Shown: piece after piece, positions 15,942-23,994 of the stretch
Layout: each line of letters starts with the position of its first letter
Position numbering within the stretch: position 1 is the first letter of the stretch
Assembly (NCBI GenBank): GCA_002083475.1
Contig: LWDI01000009.1
Location: 157-38,739, forward strand
Direction of reading: 5' to 3'
Origin: Proteobacteria bacterium SG_bin5
GTDB taxonomy: Bacteria > Pseudomonadota > Alphaproteobacteria > Sphingomonadales > Sphingomonadaceae
DNA: 38,583 nucleotides
Notes under the pieces: model-generated
Databases searched by the model: none
The model's input: the letters and a program-made list of their open reading frames with translations, nothing else
What the model was told of the DNA's origin: nothing
Translations under genes and position numbers: made by a program

Positions 15942-17714
15942 ATGAAGAAGCTCGTTACGTTGCTCGCGGCGCTGCCATTGGCCGTGATCCCGCTCGCCCT
16001 GGTGCCGCTCGCCCCCGCGCGCGCGGCGCCGGCGGAGGATCTCGCGCAAGTCATCGCCGATCATTGGGCCTGGTGGCTCTCGGTCCATCCCGAGCGCGCG
16101 ACCGCGCTCGGCGAGCGGCGCTATGACGATCGCTTGTCCGACCCCAGCCTCGCCGCCGCCGATGCGGCCGCGGCCAAGGCGCAAGGCTTTCTCGATCGGC
16201 TCAACGCGATCCCCGACGCGGGGCTCGATCCGGCGGCACGGGTGAACAAGGCGGTGCTCGCGCGGCTGCTGCGCGACCAGGTGGCGGACAATCGCTTCGG
16301 CGCGCGGCAGATGCTGTTCACCACTTATTATGGCTGGCACCAGGGGTTCGCCGAACTGCCCAACGACGTGCCGCTGCGCACGCGCGCCGATTATGAAAGC
16401 TATTTGAAGCGGCTCGCGCTTTACCCCGCCTATAACCAAGCCGCGATCGCGGTGACGGCCAAGGGCGTGAGCGAGGGCTATGTGCTGCCCTGCGCGGTGC
16501 TCGACGGGTTCGAGAAGTCGATCACCGGGGTGATCGCCGCCGACCCCGAGGCGTCGCGCTTCTACGCGCCGTTTCGCGGCACCCGCCCGGCGGACGTGAG
16601 CGAGGCCGAATGGGCGGTGTTCCAGGCGCGCGCCGAGACGCTGATCACCGCCACGGTCGAGCCCGAATATCGCCGCTTCGCCGATTATTTCACGCGCGAC
16701 TATCGGCCCAAATGCCGCGCGAGCGTCGGCGCTTCGGCCTTGCCCCAGGGCGCCGAATATTATGCCGAGCAAGTCCGCCAGCAGACGACGACCGACCTCA
16801 CCCCCGATCAGGTCCACCAATTGGGCTTGCGCGAAGTCGCGCGGATCCGCGCCGAAATGGAGCAAGTCGCGCGCGCGGCGGGCTTTGCCGATCGCGCCGC
16901 GTTCATCGCGAAGCTGCGGACCGATCCGATCTATTATGCCAAGGACGCCGAAACCCTGCTCGCCGCCGCCGCGCTCGAGGCCAAGCGCCACGATGGGCTG
17001 CTGCCGCGCTATTTCGGTCGGCTGCCGCGCCTGCCGTACGGCGTAAAACCCATCCCCGCCGAGACCGCCGAGGGCACCACCACGGCCTATTATGGCCCCG
17101 GCAGCCCGCCCGCCGGGATCGCGGGCACTTATTTCGTCAACACCTCCAAGCTCGCCCAGCGCCCCTTGTGGGAATTGCCCGCGCTCACCGCGCATGAAGC
17201 GGTGCCGGGGCATCATCTGCAAATCGCGCTGCAACAGGAGCTCGATCTGCCGGCGTTTCGCAAATATGCCGCCGGTTTCACCGCTTATGTCGAGGGCTGG
17301 GCGCTTTATACCGAGCGGCTCGGCATCGAGATGGGGCTTTACGACACGCCGGAGAAGCAAATGGGCCGGCTGTCCTACGAAATGTGGCGCGCGTGCCGGC
17401 TGGTGGTCGACACCGGGCTCCACGCCAAGGGGTGGAGCAAGGCGCAGGCGATCGCCTATATGCGCGAGAATACCGCGCTCACCGAGGCCAATATCGAGGC
17501 CGAGGTCAATCGCTACATCAGCTGGCCCGGCCAAGCGCTCGGCTATAAGATCGGCGAGCTCCGCATCCGCGCGCTGCGCGAACGCGCCGAGGCGGCGCTG
17601 GGGCCGCGCTTCGATCTGCGCGCCTTCCACGACGAAGTGCTGGGGCAGGGCGCGGTGCCGCTCGACCTGCTCGAAGCGCGGATCGACGGCTGGATCAAGG
17701 CGCGGGCGGGGTAG
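15942..17714 (+). CDS. DUF885-family metallopeptidase, secreted
   Basis: A 590-residue protein with a signal peptide (MKKLVTLLAALPLAVIPLAL then PLAPARAA) and a long, mostly helical DUF885 domain. The zinc motif HEAVPGHH begins at H418, within LTAHEAVPGHHLQIALQQEL. Downstream, AYVEGWALYTERLGIEMGLY and MGRLSYEMWRACRLVVDTGLH carry the conserved glutamate and arginine of the family. DUF885 proteins resemble M32-like carboxypeptidases and dipeptidases; the substrate is unknown, and a role in peptide use in the periplasm is likely. ATG 15942 follows GGGGGGAAG. It is convergent with the DEXH helicase, with only 6 bp between the stop codons, so no terminator fits there. Confidence 0.9.
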   Translation: MKKLVTLLAALPLAVIPLALVPLAPARAAPAEDLAQVIADHWAWWLSVHPERATALGERRYDDRLSDPSLAAADAAAAKAQGFLDRLNAIPDAGLDPAARVNKAVLARLLRDQVADNRFGARQMLFTTYYGWHQGFAELPNDVPLRTRADYESYLKRLALYPAYNQAAIAVTAKGVSEGYVLPCAVLDGFEKSITGVIAADPEASRFYAPFRGTRPADVSEAEWAVFQARAETLITATVEPEYRRFADYFTRDYRPKCRASVGASALPQGAEYYAEQVRQQTTTDLTPDQVHQLGLREVARIRAEMEQVARAAGFADRAAFIAKLRTDPIYYAKDAETLLAAAALEAKRHDGLLPRYFGRLPRLPYGVKPIPAETAEGTTTAYYGPGSPPAGIAGTYFVNTSKLAQRPLWELPALTAHEAVPGHHLQIALQQELDLPAFRKYAAGFTAYVEGWALYTERLGIEMGLYDTPEKQMGRLSYEMWRACRLVVDTGLHAKGWSKAQAIAYMRENTALTEANIEAEVNRYISWPGQALGYKIGELRIRALRERAEAALGPRFDLRAFHDEVLGQGAVPLDLLEARIDGWIKARAG

Positions 17715-17720
17715 GGCGGC

Positions 17721-20126
17721 TCAATCGAGCCGCATCGCCTCGCGCGCGAGGCCCTCGGCCTCGATCAGCAATTCGTCCTCCGCCGCCCCCGCCGCGACGC
17801 TTTCGCGCCCGATCATCACCAGCACCGGCACCGCGAGCGGTGACACCCGATCGAGCGTCACGTGCAGCATCGTCCCTTGCGCCCGGCCCAGCAGATCGGC
17901 GAGGCGGCCCAAGTCGGTCATCCGCCCGCGCGCATCGTCCCACGCGGCCTTCAGCAGCAGGTGATCGGGCTCGTAGCGGCGCAGCACGTCATAGATCAGG
18001 TCGGTCGAGAAAGTGACCTGCTTGCCCGTCTTGCGCTTGCCGGGATGCTGGCGTTCGACCAGCCCGCCGATCACCGCGACCTCGCGAAACGCGCGCTTGA
18101 GCAGATGCGAGCTTTCCACCCATTCGACGAACTCGTCCGCCAAAATGTCGGGCGAGAAGAGCGGCGCGGGATCGGCGATCTCCGCCAGCCCATAGCACGC
18201 CAGCGCATAATCATTGGCGACGAACCCCACGGGTTTGAGCCCCAAACTCTCCATCCGCCGGGTGATGAGCATCCCCAATGATTGGTGCGCGTTCCACCCC
18301 TCGAAACAATAAGCGACCAGATGGTGCCGCCCGCCATGGGGGAAAGTCTCGACCAATAGCTGCCCCGGCGCGGGCATGCGCGATCGGCGCGCCTGCATCT
18401 CCAGCCATTCGGTCACGTCCTCGGGGAAGCGCCGCCATTCCCCCGGCGAGGCGAGAAAGCGGCGCACCCGGTCCGCCAGATGCGTCGTCAGCGGCATCCG
18501 CGCGCCGCCATAGCTGGGGATGCGCGCCGGGCGGCTGGAGGCGCGCACCACCAGATCGGCGGTGTCGATCCGCTCGACCTCCAGGCTCAGCCCCGAAAAG
18601 AAGAAAGTATCGCCGGGGGACATGGTCGCGGCGAAACTCTCCTCCACCTTGCCCAGCGAGCGGCCGTTCTTGAAGCGCACCGTCAACATCGTCGCCTCGA
18701 CGATGATCCCCGCGTTCAGCCGGTGTTGCTTGACGAAATTGGGGTGGCTCACCCGCCAGCGCCCGCCCTCCAGTGTCAGCCGCTTGAAGCGATCATAGGC
18801 TTTGAGCGCATAGCCGCCATCGCGGATGAAGCCGAGCACTTGGCCGAACAAGTCGGGCGTCAGCCCCGAATAGGGCAGCGCCCCGCGCAGCTCGTCGAGC
18901 AATTCGGCCTCGTCGAACGGCGCGGCGCAGGCGCACGCCATCACATGCTGGGCGAGCACGTCGAGCGTGCCGGGGCGGAAAGTCTCGCCATCGAGCGCGC
19001 CTTCCGCCACCGCGTCCAAAGCGGCCTGCGCCTCCAGATATTCGAAGCGATTGCCGGGGACGAGCAGCGCCTCGCTCGGCTCGTCGAGCCGGTGATTGGC
19101 GCGCCCGACGCGCTGGAGCAGCCGCGACGATCCCTTGGGCGCGCCCATCTGGATCACGCAATCGACGTCGCCCCAATCGATCCCCATGTCGAGGCTGGAG
19201 GTCGCGACCAGGCCGCGCAATTTGCCCGCCGCCATCGCGCTTTCCACCTTGCGCCGCGCTTCGACCGAGAGCGAGCCGTGATGGATCGCGATCGGCAATT
19301 GATCGGCATTTTCCTTCCACAAATCCTGGAAGATCAGCTCGGCGAGCCCCCGCGTGTTGCAGAAGATGAGCGTGGTGCGATGCGCCTTGATCTGCTCGAT
19401 CACCTGGGGCGCGGCGTAGCGGCCGCTGTGCCCCGACCAGGGGACGCGGCCCTGGGGCAGCAGGATGCGGACGTTGGGCTCGGCGCCGGGCTCGCCGCGC
19501 ACCAGCCGCACCGTGTCGAGATCGCCATAGGGCGCGAGCCAGGCGCGATAAGCGTCCGGATCGGCGACGGTGGCGGACAGGCCGACGCGGCGCAGCGCCG
19601 GCGCGATCTTCTGTAATCGCGCGAGGCAGAGCGCGAGCAGATCGCCGCGCTTGCCGGTCGCAAAGCCATGGATTTCGTCGACGATGATCGTCTTGAGCCC
19701 CGCGAATAGCGTGAAACTATCCGGATAGCTGAGCAGCAGGCTGAGGCTTTCGGGCGTGGTGAGCAGCATCCGCGGCGGCCGCACCCGCTGCCGCGCCTTG
19801 CGATCGGCGGGCGTATCGCCGGTGCGCGTCTCGACTTTCAGGTCGAGCCCCATCTCGGCGATGGGGGTGAGCAGATTGCGCTGCACATCGACCGCGAGCG
19901 CCTTGAGCGGCGAGACGTAGAGCGTGTGAAGGCCATCGCCGGGCGCCTCGATCAGCTCGACGAGGCTGGGCAGAAACCCCGCGAGCGTCTTCCCCGCCCC
20001 GGTGGGCGCGACGAGGAGCGCGTGCGCGCCGGCGCGGGCGGCGGCGAGCATCTCGAGCTGGTGGCGGCGGGGGGACCAGCTTTTGCTCGCGAACCAGGTG
20101 GTGATGGGGGTGGGGAGCGGGGGCAT
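17721..20126 (-). CDS. Ligase-associated DEXH-box helicase (Lhr-type)
   Basis: An 801-residue superfamily 2 helicase of the group found beside a DNA-damage-response ATP-dependent ligase. Motifs in order: a Q-motif-like WSPRRHQLEML, Walker A APTGAGKT (K47), TPES, DEIH at 150-153, the SAT motif VGLSATVADPD, FCNTRGLAELIF, ATSSLDMGIDWGDVD and QRVGRANHR. The C-terminal part from about 420 has a winged helix and the Lhr-like region, with TFPHGGRHHLVAYCFEGWNAHQSLGML diagnostic of this subgroup. ATG 20126 begins the conserved MPPLPTPITTWF; upstream in-frame sequence overlaps the divergent antitoxin gene. By family it unwinds DNA-RNA or branched DNA in repair. The partner ligase and PdeM nuclease are not adjacent, and the partner exonuclease is 2.6 kb away pointing the other direction. 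Confidence 0.94.
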   Translation of the reverse strand: MPPLPTPITTWFASKSWSPRRHQLEMLAAARAGAHALLVAPTGAGKTLAGFLPSLVELIEAPGDGLHTLYVSPLKALAVDVQRNLLTPIAEMGLDLKVETRTGDTPADRKARQRVRPPRMLLTTPESLSLLLSYPDSFTLFAGLKTIIVDEIHGFATGKRGDLLALCLARLQKIAPALRRVGLSATVADPDAYRAWLAPYGDLDTVRLVRGEPGAEPNVRILLPQGRVPWSGHSGRYAAPQVIEQIKAHRTTLIFCNTRGLAELIFQDLWKENADQLPIAIHHGSLSVEARRKVESAMAAGKLRGLVATSSLDMGIDWGDVDCVIQMGAPKGSSRLLQRVGRANHRLDEPSEALLVPGNRFEYLEAQAALDAVAEGALDGETFRPGTLDVLAQHVMACACAAPFDEAELLDELRGALPYSGLTPDLFGQVLGFIRDGGYALKAYDRFKRLTLEGGRWRVSHPNFVKQHRLNAGIIVEATMLTVRFKNGRSLGKVEESFAATMSPGDTFFFSGLSLEVERIDTADLVVRASSRPARIPSYGGARMPLTTHLADRVRRFLASPGEWRRFPEDVTEWLEMQARRSRMPAPGQLLVETFPHGGRHHLVAYCFEGWNAHQSLGMLITRRMESLGLKPVGFVANDYALACYGLAEIADPAPLFSPDILADEFVEWVESSHLLKRAFREVAVIGGLVERQHPGKRKTGKQVTFSTDLIYDVLRRYEPDHLLLKAAWDDARGRMTDLGRLADLLGRAQGTMLHVTLDRVSPLAVPVLVMIGRESVAAGAAEDELLIEAEGLAREAMRLD

Positions 20127-20213
20127 GTGTCGCGAAGATAGGCCGCACCGGCGCGATTTTGCACGCATCCTGACGGTATTGACATCGTGTAGACGGCGCT
20201 TCATCTCATACGC

Positions 20214-20495
20214 ATGACCAAGCCCGCCGTCGACGCCAAAGGCAGCATCAACTTGCGTATCGAGGCGCGCACGCGTCAGCTGATCGACGAGGCCGCCACC
20301 GCGCTCGGCAAAACGCGCACCGAATTCATGGTCGACACCGCCCGCGCGCGCGCGATCGATGTGCTGCTCGACCAACGGCTGTTCGAGCTGGATGCGGCGA
20401 ATCACACCGCCTTCGTCGACGCGCTCGATCAGCCACCGCCGCCGGGTCTCAAATTACAGGCCTTGCTCGCCCGCCAGCCCGGCTGGGAGGCCTAG
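20214..20495 (+). CDS. DUF1778 ribbon-helix-helix antitoxin (TacA-like)
   Basis: A 93-residue antitoxin. The N-terminal half is a ribbon-helix-helix DNA-binding domain (SINLRIEARTRQLIDEAATALGKTRTEFMVDTA). The C-terminal half (FELDAANHTAFVDALDQPPPPGLKLQALL) is the toxin-neutralising tail typical of antitoxins paired with GNAT toxins. It is expected to bind its own promoter, and a TTGACA lies at 20179-20184, 30 bp before the ATG, without a good -10. It stops with TAG at 20493-20495, immediately followed in the same frame by the toxin. It is divergent from the DEXH helicase, 87 bp between starts. Composition is like its neighbours. Confidence 0.92.
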   Translation: MTKPAVDAKGSINLRIEARTRQLIDEAATALGKTRTEFMVDTARARAIDVLLDQRLFELDAANHTAFVDALDQPPPPGLKLQALLARQPGWEA

Positions 20496-20996
20496 CTGCC
20501 GCTCGCCGCCCCGGTTCCGCTCGGTGCCGCTCACGATGTCGGCGCCTTTGACTGCGGTGCGGTGCCGCTCGACGAGTGGCTACGGCATCGCGCGCTGAAG
20601 AACGAAAGCCGCTTCTCGAGGACTTATGTGGTTTGTGAAGGCGTCCGGGTCGCCGCCTATTATTGCTTGTCGGCCGGCGCGGTGGAGCGGGCGGCGGCGC
20701 CTGGTCGGCTGCGCCGCAACGCCCCCGACGCGATCCCCGTCGCGGTGCTCGGCCGGCTCGCGGTCGATCGCGCCTATCAAGCGCGGGGCTTGGGGACCGA
20801 CCTGCTTATGGACGCGCTGCACCGGGTCGCGGCGGCGGCGCGACTGATGGGCATCGCCGCCGTGCTGGTGCAAGCGAAGGACGAGGCGGCGCGGCGTTTC
20901 TATCTCACCCGCGCGGAATTTCTCGAGTTCCCCGCGCTGAGCCGGACGTTGTTCTTGCCGGTGGAGACCGTCACCATCGCGCTCTACTCGTCTTAG
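20496..20996 (+). CDS. GNAT-family toxin (TacT-like) with a probable CTG start
   Basis: A 166-residue acetyltransferase toxin of the type that acetylates the amino acid on charged tRNA and blocks translation. The family N-terminus is present (HDVGAFDCGAVPLDEWLRHRA), then SRTYVVCEGVRVAAYYCLSAGAV, the acetyl-CoA-binding LGRLAVDRAYQARGLGTDLL with the QxxGxG core, and a catalytic-region FY (RRFYLTRAEF). Homology starts before the first ATG or GTG in frame: GTG 20562 would remove 22 conserved residues. The only suitable start is CTG 20496, directly after the antitoxin's TAG, with GGGAGG at 20485-20490 spaced 5 bp away. Toxin and antitoxin lie in the same reading frame. Alternatives are TAG readthrough giving a fusion, or an inactivated toxin starting at 20562. 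Confidence 0.85.
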   Translation: MPLAAPVPLGAAHDVGAFDCGAVPLDEWLRHRALKNESRFSRTYVVCEGVRVAAYYCLSAGAVERAAAPGRLRRNAPDAIPVAVLGRLAVDRAYQARGLGTDLLMDALHRVAAAARLMGIAAVLVQAKDEAARRFYLTRAEFLEFPALSRTLFLPVETVTIALYSS

Positions 20997-21334
20997 CGTC
21001 TGTTTGGAAATGCGCGGTGGGCCCCTGTCGCGGCGCCGGCCCACTCACAGCTCCCGCCCGCATAAAGGTGCCTTTGGGGGGCGCCGCGCGTTCTTGGTGC
21101 CGCTGCGCGGACCGATAAAGCTCGCCATCCTCGCGCCCCGGCCCCATATCACCGTCATGGCAAGGCTGGGCGCCTGGACCGACCCCCGCCCGCAAGGGCT
21201 CTATCTCCCGCCCCTGGCCCGACGAGCAGCGCAGGGACCAGCCCGCCAGCGCCAATCAGCGTATGAGCGGGCAGCGGGCGGGCATCTTCCCGCGGCTTGC
21301 CTGACTGCGCACCTCAAGCCCTCGCCTCCCGTCG
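20997..21334. other. Gap between the toxin gene and the S41 peptidase gene
   Basis: This 338-bp stretch holds no intact gene. Its one recognisable feature is the exonuclease relic at 21141-21213. The rest (20997-21140 and 21214-21334) shows no repeat of the families found elsewhere in the window and no structure I can name. Confidence 0.6.
21141..21213 (+). pseudogene. Relic of the 5' end of a ligase-associated exonuclease gene
   Basis: From ATG 21157 the frame reads MARLGAWTDPRPQGLYLPP, closely similar to the start of the intact exonuclease at 22765 (MPLARWIDPRPQGLYLPL). Twenty-four bases are identical (21187-21210 and 22792-22815). The 19 bases up to and including the ATG also match with two differences (GCCCCATATC before the start). 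After codon 19 similarity stops and the frame runs on as meaningless sequence. It is therefore a truncated second copy in the same orientation, about 1.6 kb upstream of the intact gene. Confidence 0.75.
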
Positions 21335-22621
21335 CTAGGACGCCAGCAGCGCCTTCACTGCTTGTTCCAATTGCACATCGCCGCCGTCGCGCAGCTCGGC
21401 GAGGGTTAGCGGGATCGCGCGGTCGGGGCGGACGCCCACGCCTTCGAAGGGCGCGCCGTCAGGGAAATATTCCCGCTTCGTCGAAACGCGGAACGACATA
21501 CCAAATTCCGGGAAGCGGACGAAATAGGGCTGGCCAGTCGTGCCGGCGGTAGCTTCGCCGAGCACCAGGCCGCGCTTGCCGTCGCGGAACCGCAGCACGA
21601 AATCCTCGCAGGCCGAGCCGCAGCCGCCATCGGCGAGCACGGCCATCTTGCCCGCCCACGCCCCGGGCGCGGGCTGGGTGACGTCGGGGCCAAGGCGCAA
21701 CATCATCTTGGGGAGCGCCGGTACGCCATCGCCGAACACTTGCTGCGCATCGACCTCGGCGATCGTTTGCGGGGTGACGTAGAGCGTGCCGCGATAGGGC
21801 CGGTTCATGATCGCCGCGAGCAGGCGCGAGGGCGTCGCGCCGCCGCCATTGCCGCGCACGTCGAACAGGATCGCGCGCGCCGCGCCGGCTTGCTTCACCG
21901 CGTCGATCGCCGCGCTTTCGAAGGCGCGATCGTCGAAGCTGGGGATGCGGATGACCAAGACGCCATCGGGCCGCCGGATCGTCTCGACTTTCTCCGGGCG
22001 TCGGCGGCCGCGTGGGGGGACGTCGGGCACTGTGTTCAGGTCCACCACCACCGCGCGCCCGCCCGCCGTCCCGATCGTGAAGCGTTGCGGCATCAAGGGG
22101 AAAAACCACTGAGCGCGATCGGCTGCCGCCTCGTTCGACGCGGCGACGAGCTCGCGGCGCGGCGCGAGCCAAGCATCGGGCGATTGGCCGTCGATGGTCA
22201 CGATCACGTCGCCCGGCGCCAAATCGGCGAGGCGCGACTCGGTGATCGTCCAACGCCCGTCGACGCGGCGGACGGAGAAGGGCGCCGGCCCCGCCCGCTC
22301 CCCCAGCTGCCGGTCGGTGAAGGAGCTGTGGCCGTTGCGAAGGCTCGCGAAGAATCGCATCGAGGCGCGGGTGAAAGCGGCGCGATCGGGCGCGGCGAGC
22401 GCTTCGGCGAGATAGGCGCGGTAGCGCGCCTCGAAATCATAATCGGCCGGTAGCCCCTCGGCGTGGGCGAAATAGCGCTTGACGGCGTGATAGGCCGAGG
22501 CGGCGATATAGGCGCGCTCGGCGAGATCGGGGTCACGAATGGCGGGTTGCGGGGCGGGCGACTGGCCGAGCGCCGGCGCGGCGACGATCGCCGCCAATAT
22601 CAGCATGACCGTTCGACGCAC
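21335..22621 (-). CDS. S41-family serine peptidase, secreted (C-terminal processing protease-like)
   Basis: A 428-residue protein with a signal peptide (MRRTVMLILAAIVAAPALGQ). An N-terminal helical region includes YHAVKRYFAHAEGLPADYDFE and SLRNGHSSFTD. A PDZ-like segment at about 115-165 contains LADLAPGDVIVTIDGQSPDAW. The S41 catalytic core follows: ILFDVRGNGGGATPSRLL, then GKMAVLADGGCGSACEDFVLRFRDGKRGLVLGEATAGTTGQ, in which the Ser after GGCG is the likely nucleophile. The C-terminal GVGVRPDRAIPLTLAEL matches the family. GTG 22621, preceded by GGGGGAG, keeps the basic n-region; ATG 22606 is the alternative. It probably acts in the periplasm on peptides. It interrupts the space between the exonuclease relic and the intact exonuclease and runs opposite to them. 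Confidence 0.88.
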   Translation of the reverse strand: MRRTVMLILAAIVAAPALGQSPAPQPAIRDPDLAERAYIAASAYHAVKRYFAHAEGLPADYDFEARYRAYLAEALAAPDRAAFTRASMRFFASLRNGHSSFTDRQLGERAGPAPFSVRRVDGRWTITESRLADLAPGDVIVTIDGQSPDAWLAPRRELVAASNEAAADRAQWFFPLMPQRFTIGTAGGRAVVVDLNTVPDVPPRGRRRPEKVETIRRPDGVLVIRIPSFDDRAFESAAIDAVKQAGAARAILFDVRGNGGGATPSRLLAAIMNRPYRGTLYVTPQTIAEVDAQQVFGDGVPALPKMMLRLGPDVTQPAPGAWAGKMAVLADGGCGSACEDFVLRFRDGKRGLVLGEATAGTTGQPYFVRFPEFGMSFRVSTKREYFPDGAPFEGVGVRPDRAIPLTLAELRDGGDVQLEQAVKALLAS

Positions 22622-22764
22622 GCGCTCCCCCTTATTCCCTTGCCGTCTCGGATGTTATCGGTTCGCGACAGGCGGTCAACCGACGGCGCGGGGTCGGGTA
22701 CGCGAGCAAGGTCGATCGGTTCGGGCTCCTTCCCACGCCCCCACACCCGCCCCATATCCCCCTC

Positions 22765-23760
22765 ATGCCCCTCGCCCGCTGGATCGACCCTCGCCCGCAA
22801 GGGCTCTATCTCCCGCTCGTCGATGCCTGGATCGATCCCGCCACCCCGCAACCCCGCGCGCTTATCACCCATGGCCATGCCGATCATGCGCGCGGCGGGC
22901 ATCGAGCGGTGCTCGCCACGGCCGAGACGCTCGCGATCATGGCGGCGCGCTATGGGCCGCAGGCGGGGCAGCCGCAGCCTTATGGCGCGCGGATCGACCT
23001 GGGCGGCATCACCGCGAGCTTCCACCCCGCCGGCCATGTCCTGGGCTCCGCGCAAATCCTGCTCGAGCATCGCGGCGAGCGGGTCGTCGTCTCGGGCGAT
23101 TACAAGCGCCGCGCCGATCCGACTTGCGCGCGCTTCGAGCCGGTCGAATGCGACGTGTTCATCACCGAGGCGACCTTCGGCCTCCCCGTCTTCCGCCATC
23201 CCGAAACCGGCGACGTGATCGACAAGCTGCTCGGCGCCCTGCGCGCTTCGCCCGAGCGCTGCGTGCTCGTCGGCGCCTATGCGCTCGGCAAGGCGCAGCG
23301 GCTGATCGCCGAGCTGCGCCGGGCGGGCTATGACGATCCGATCTACCTCCACGGCGCGTTGCAAAAGCTGTGCGATCTCTATGCCGCGCACGGCGTCGCG
23401 CTCGGCGCGCTGCGCCCCGCGACCGCCGCGACCAAGGCCGAGCTCGCCGGGCACATCGTCGTCGCGCCGCCGTCGGCCTTGCAGGATCGCTGGTCGCGCC
23501 GCCTGCCCGAGCCGATCACCGCGATGGCGAGCGGCTGGATGCGGGTGCGCCAGCGCGCGGTGCAGCGCGGGGTCGAGCTGCCGCTGATCCTTTCCGACCA
23601 TGCCGATTGGGACGAGCTGACCGACACGCTCGCCGAACTCGCGCCCGCCGAGACCTGGGTGACGCATGGCCGCGAGGAGGCGCTCGTCCATTGGTGCGAA
23701 ACGCGCCAGATGCGCGCGCGGGCGCTCGCTTTGGTGGGCTATGAGGATGAGGATGAGTGA
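22765..23760 (+). CDS. Ligase-associated DNA exonuclease, MBL fold
   Basis: A 331-residue metallo-beta-lactamase-fold nuclease of the group encoded with DNA-damage-response ATP-dependent ligases and the DEXH helicase. The metal-binding motif THGHADHARGGH is at 35-46 (H36, H38, D40, H41). It is followed by FHPAGHVLGSAQILLEH, the second-ligand SGDYKRRADPT, ECDVFITEATFG, and late LSDHADWDEL and ETWVTHGREEALV of the beta-CASP-like region. The N-terminal WIDPRPQGLYLPLVDAWIDP is family-typical and supports the ATG at 22765. It is expected to trim DNA 3' or 5' ends before ligation. In the usual arrangement the ligase follows directly; here a Fic toxin-antitoxin pair begins 60 bp downstream instead. 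A truncated copy of its 5' end lies at 21141. Confidence 0.94.
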   Translation: MPLARWIDPRPQGLYLPLVDAWIDPATPQPRALITHGHADHARGGHRAVLATAETLAIMAARYGPQAGQPQPYGARIDLGGITASFHPAGHVLGSAQILLEHRGERVVVSGDYKRRADPTCARFEPVECDVFITEATFGLPVFRHPETGDVIDKLLGALRASPERCVLVGAYALGKAQRLIAELRRAGYDDPIYLHGALQKLCDLYAAHGVALGALRPATAATKAELAGHIVVAPPSALQDRWSRRLPEPITAMASGWMRVRQRAVQRGVELPLILSDHADWDELTDTLAELAPAETWVTHGREEALVHWCETRQMRARALALVGYEDEDE

Positions 23761-23771
23761 GGCTTTGCGGG

Positions 23772-23800
23772 TTGACGCGCCCGGCCGATTGTCCGATTCT
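23772..23800 (+). promoter_or_regulatory. Possible promoter of the Fic toxin-antitoxin pair
   Basis: TTGACG (23772-23777), a 17-bp spacer and GATTCT (23795-23800) lie between the exonuclease stop and the antitoxin start. An AGGAGC ribosome-binding site at 23811-23816 is 5 bp or so before ATG 23821. The -35 is good and the -10 fair. Confidence 0.4.
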
Positions 23801-23820
23801 TCTCATCCAGGAGCACCACG

Positions 23821-23994
23821 ATGACCCCCTCGATCAAGGAAATTTTGGCGCGAGCCGCAACGCTGGAGATGTCGGCGGAAGATCGCGAGGCACAGCGCCG
23901 CAGTTTCGCTTATGGCAATAGCAAGATCGAGAATGATCGCATAACCCGCAGCATGATCGATGCGGCGGCGGCGCGTCGTCCGTCCGATCGGTGA
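23821..23994 (+). CDS. Small Fic antitoxin (class I type), 57 residues
   Basis: A 57-residue protein, MTPSIKEILARAATLEMSAE at the start and then DREAQRRSFAYGNSKIENDR with ITRSMIDAAA. It is mainly helical. Its size, its place directly upstream of fic, and the E37-N38 pair in a SKIEN sequence fit class I Fic antitoxins (VbhA-like). Their inhibitory helix pushes a glutamate against the ATP-binding arginine of the Fic motif. The canonical [S/T]xxxE[G/N] would need Ser/Thr at position 33; here it is Asn33, with Ser at 34, so the motif is variant or shifted by one. The stop codon overlaps the fic start by GTGA, showing translational coupling. AGGAGC precedes the ATG. Assignment as antitoxin is inference from context and motif. 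Confidence 0.75.
   Translation: MTPSIKEILARAATLEMSAEDREAQRRSFAYGNSKIENDRITRSMIDAAAARRPSDR

Noticed and set aside
17715..17720. Terminator between the DUF885 gene and the convergent helicase gene
   Set aside because: Only 6 bp separate the stop codons and no hairpin with a T run is visible.
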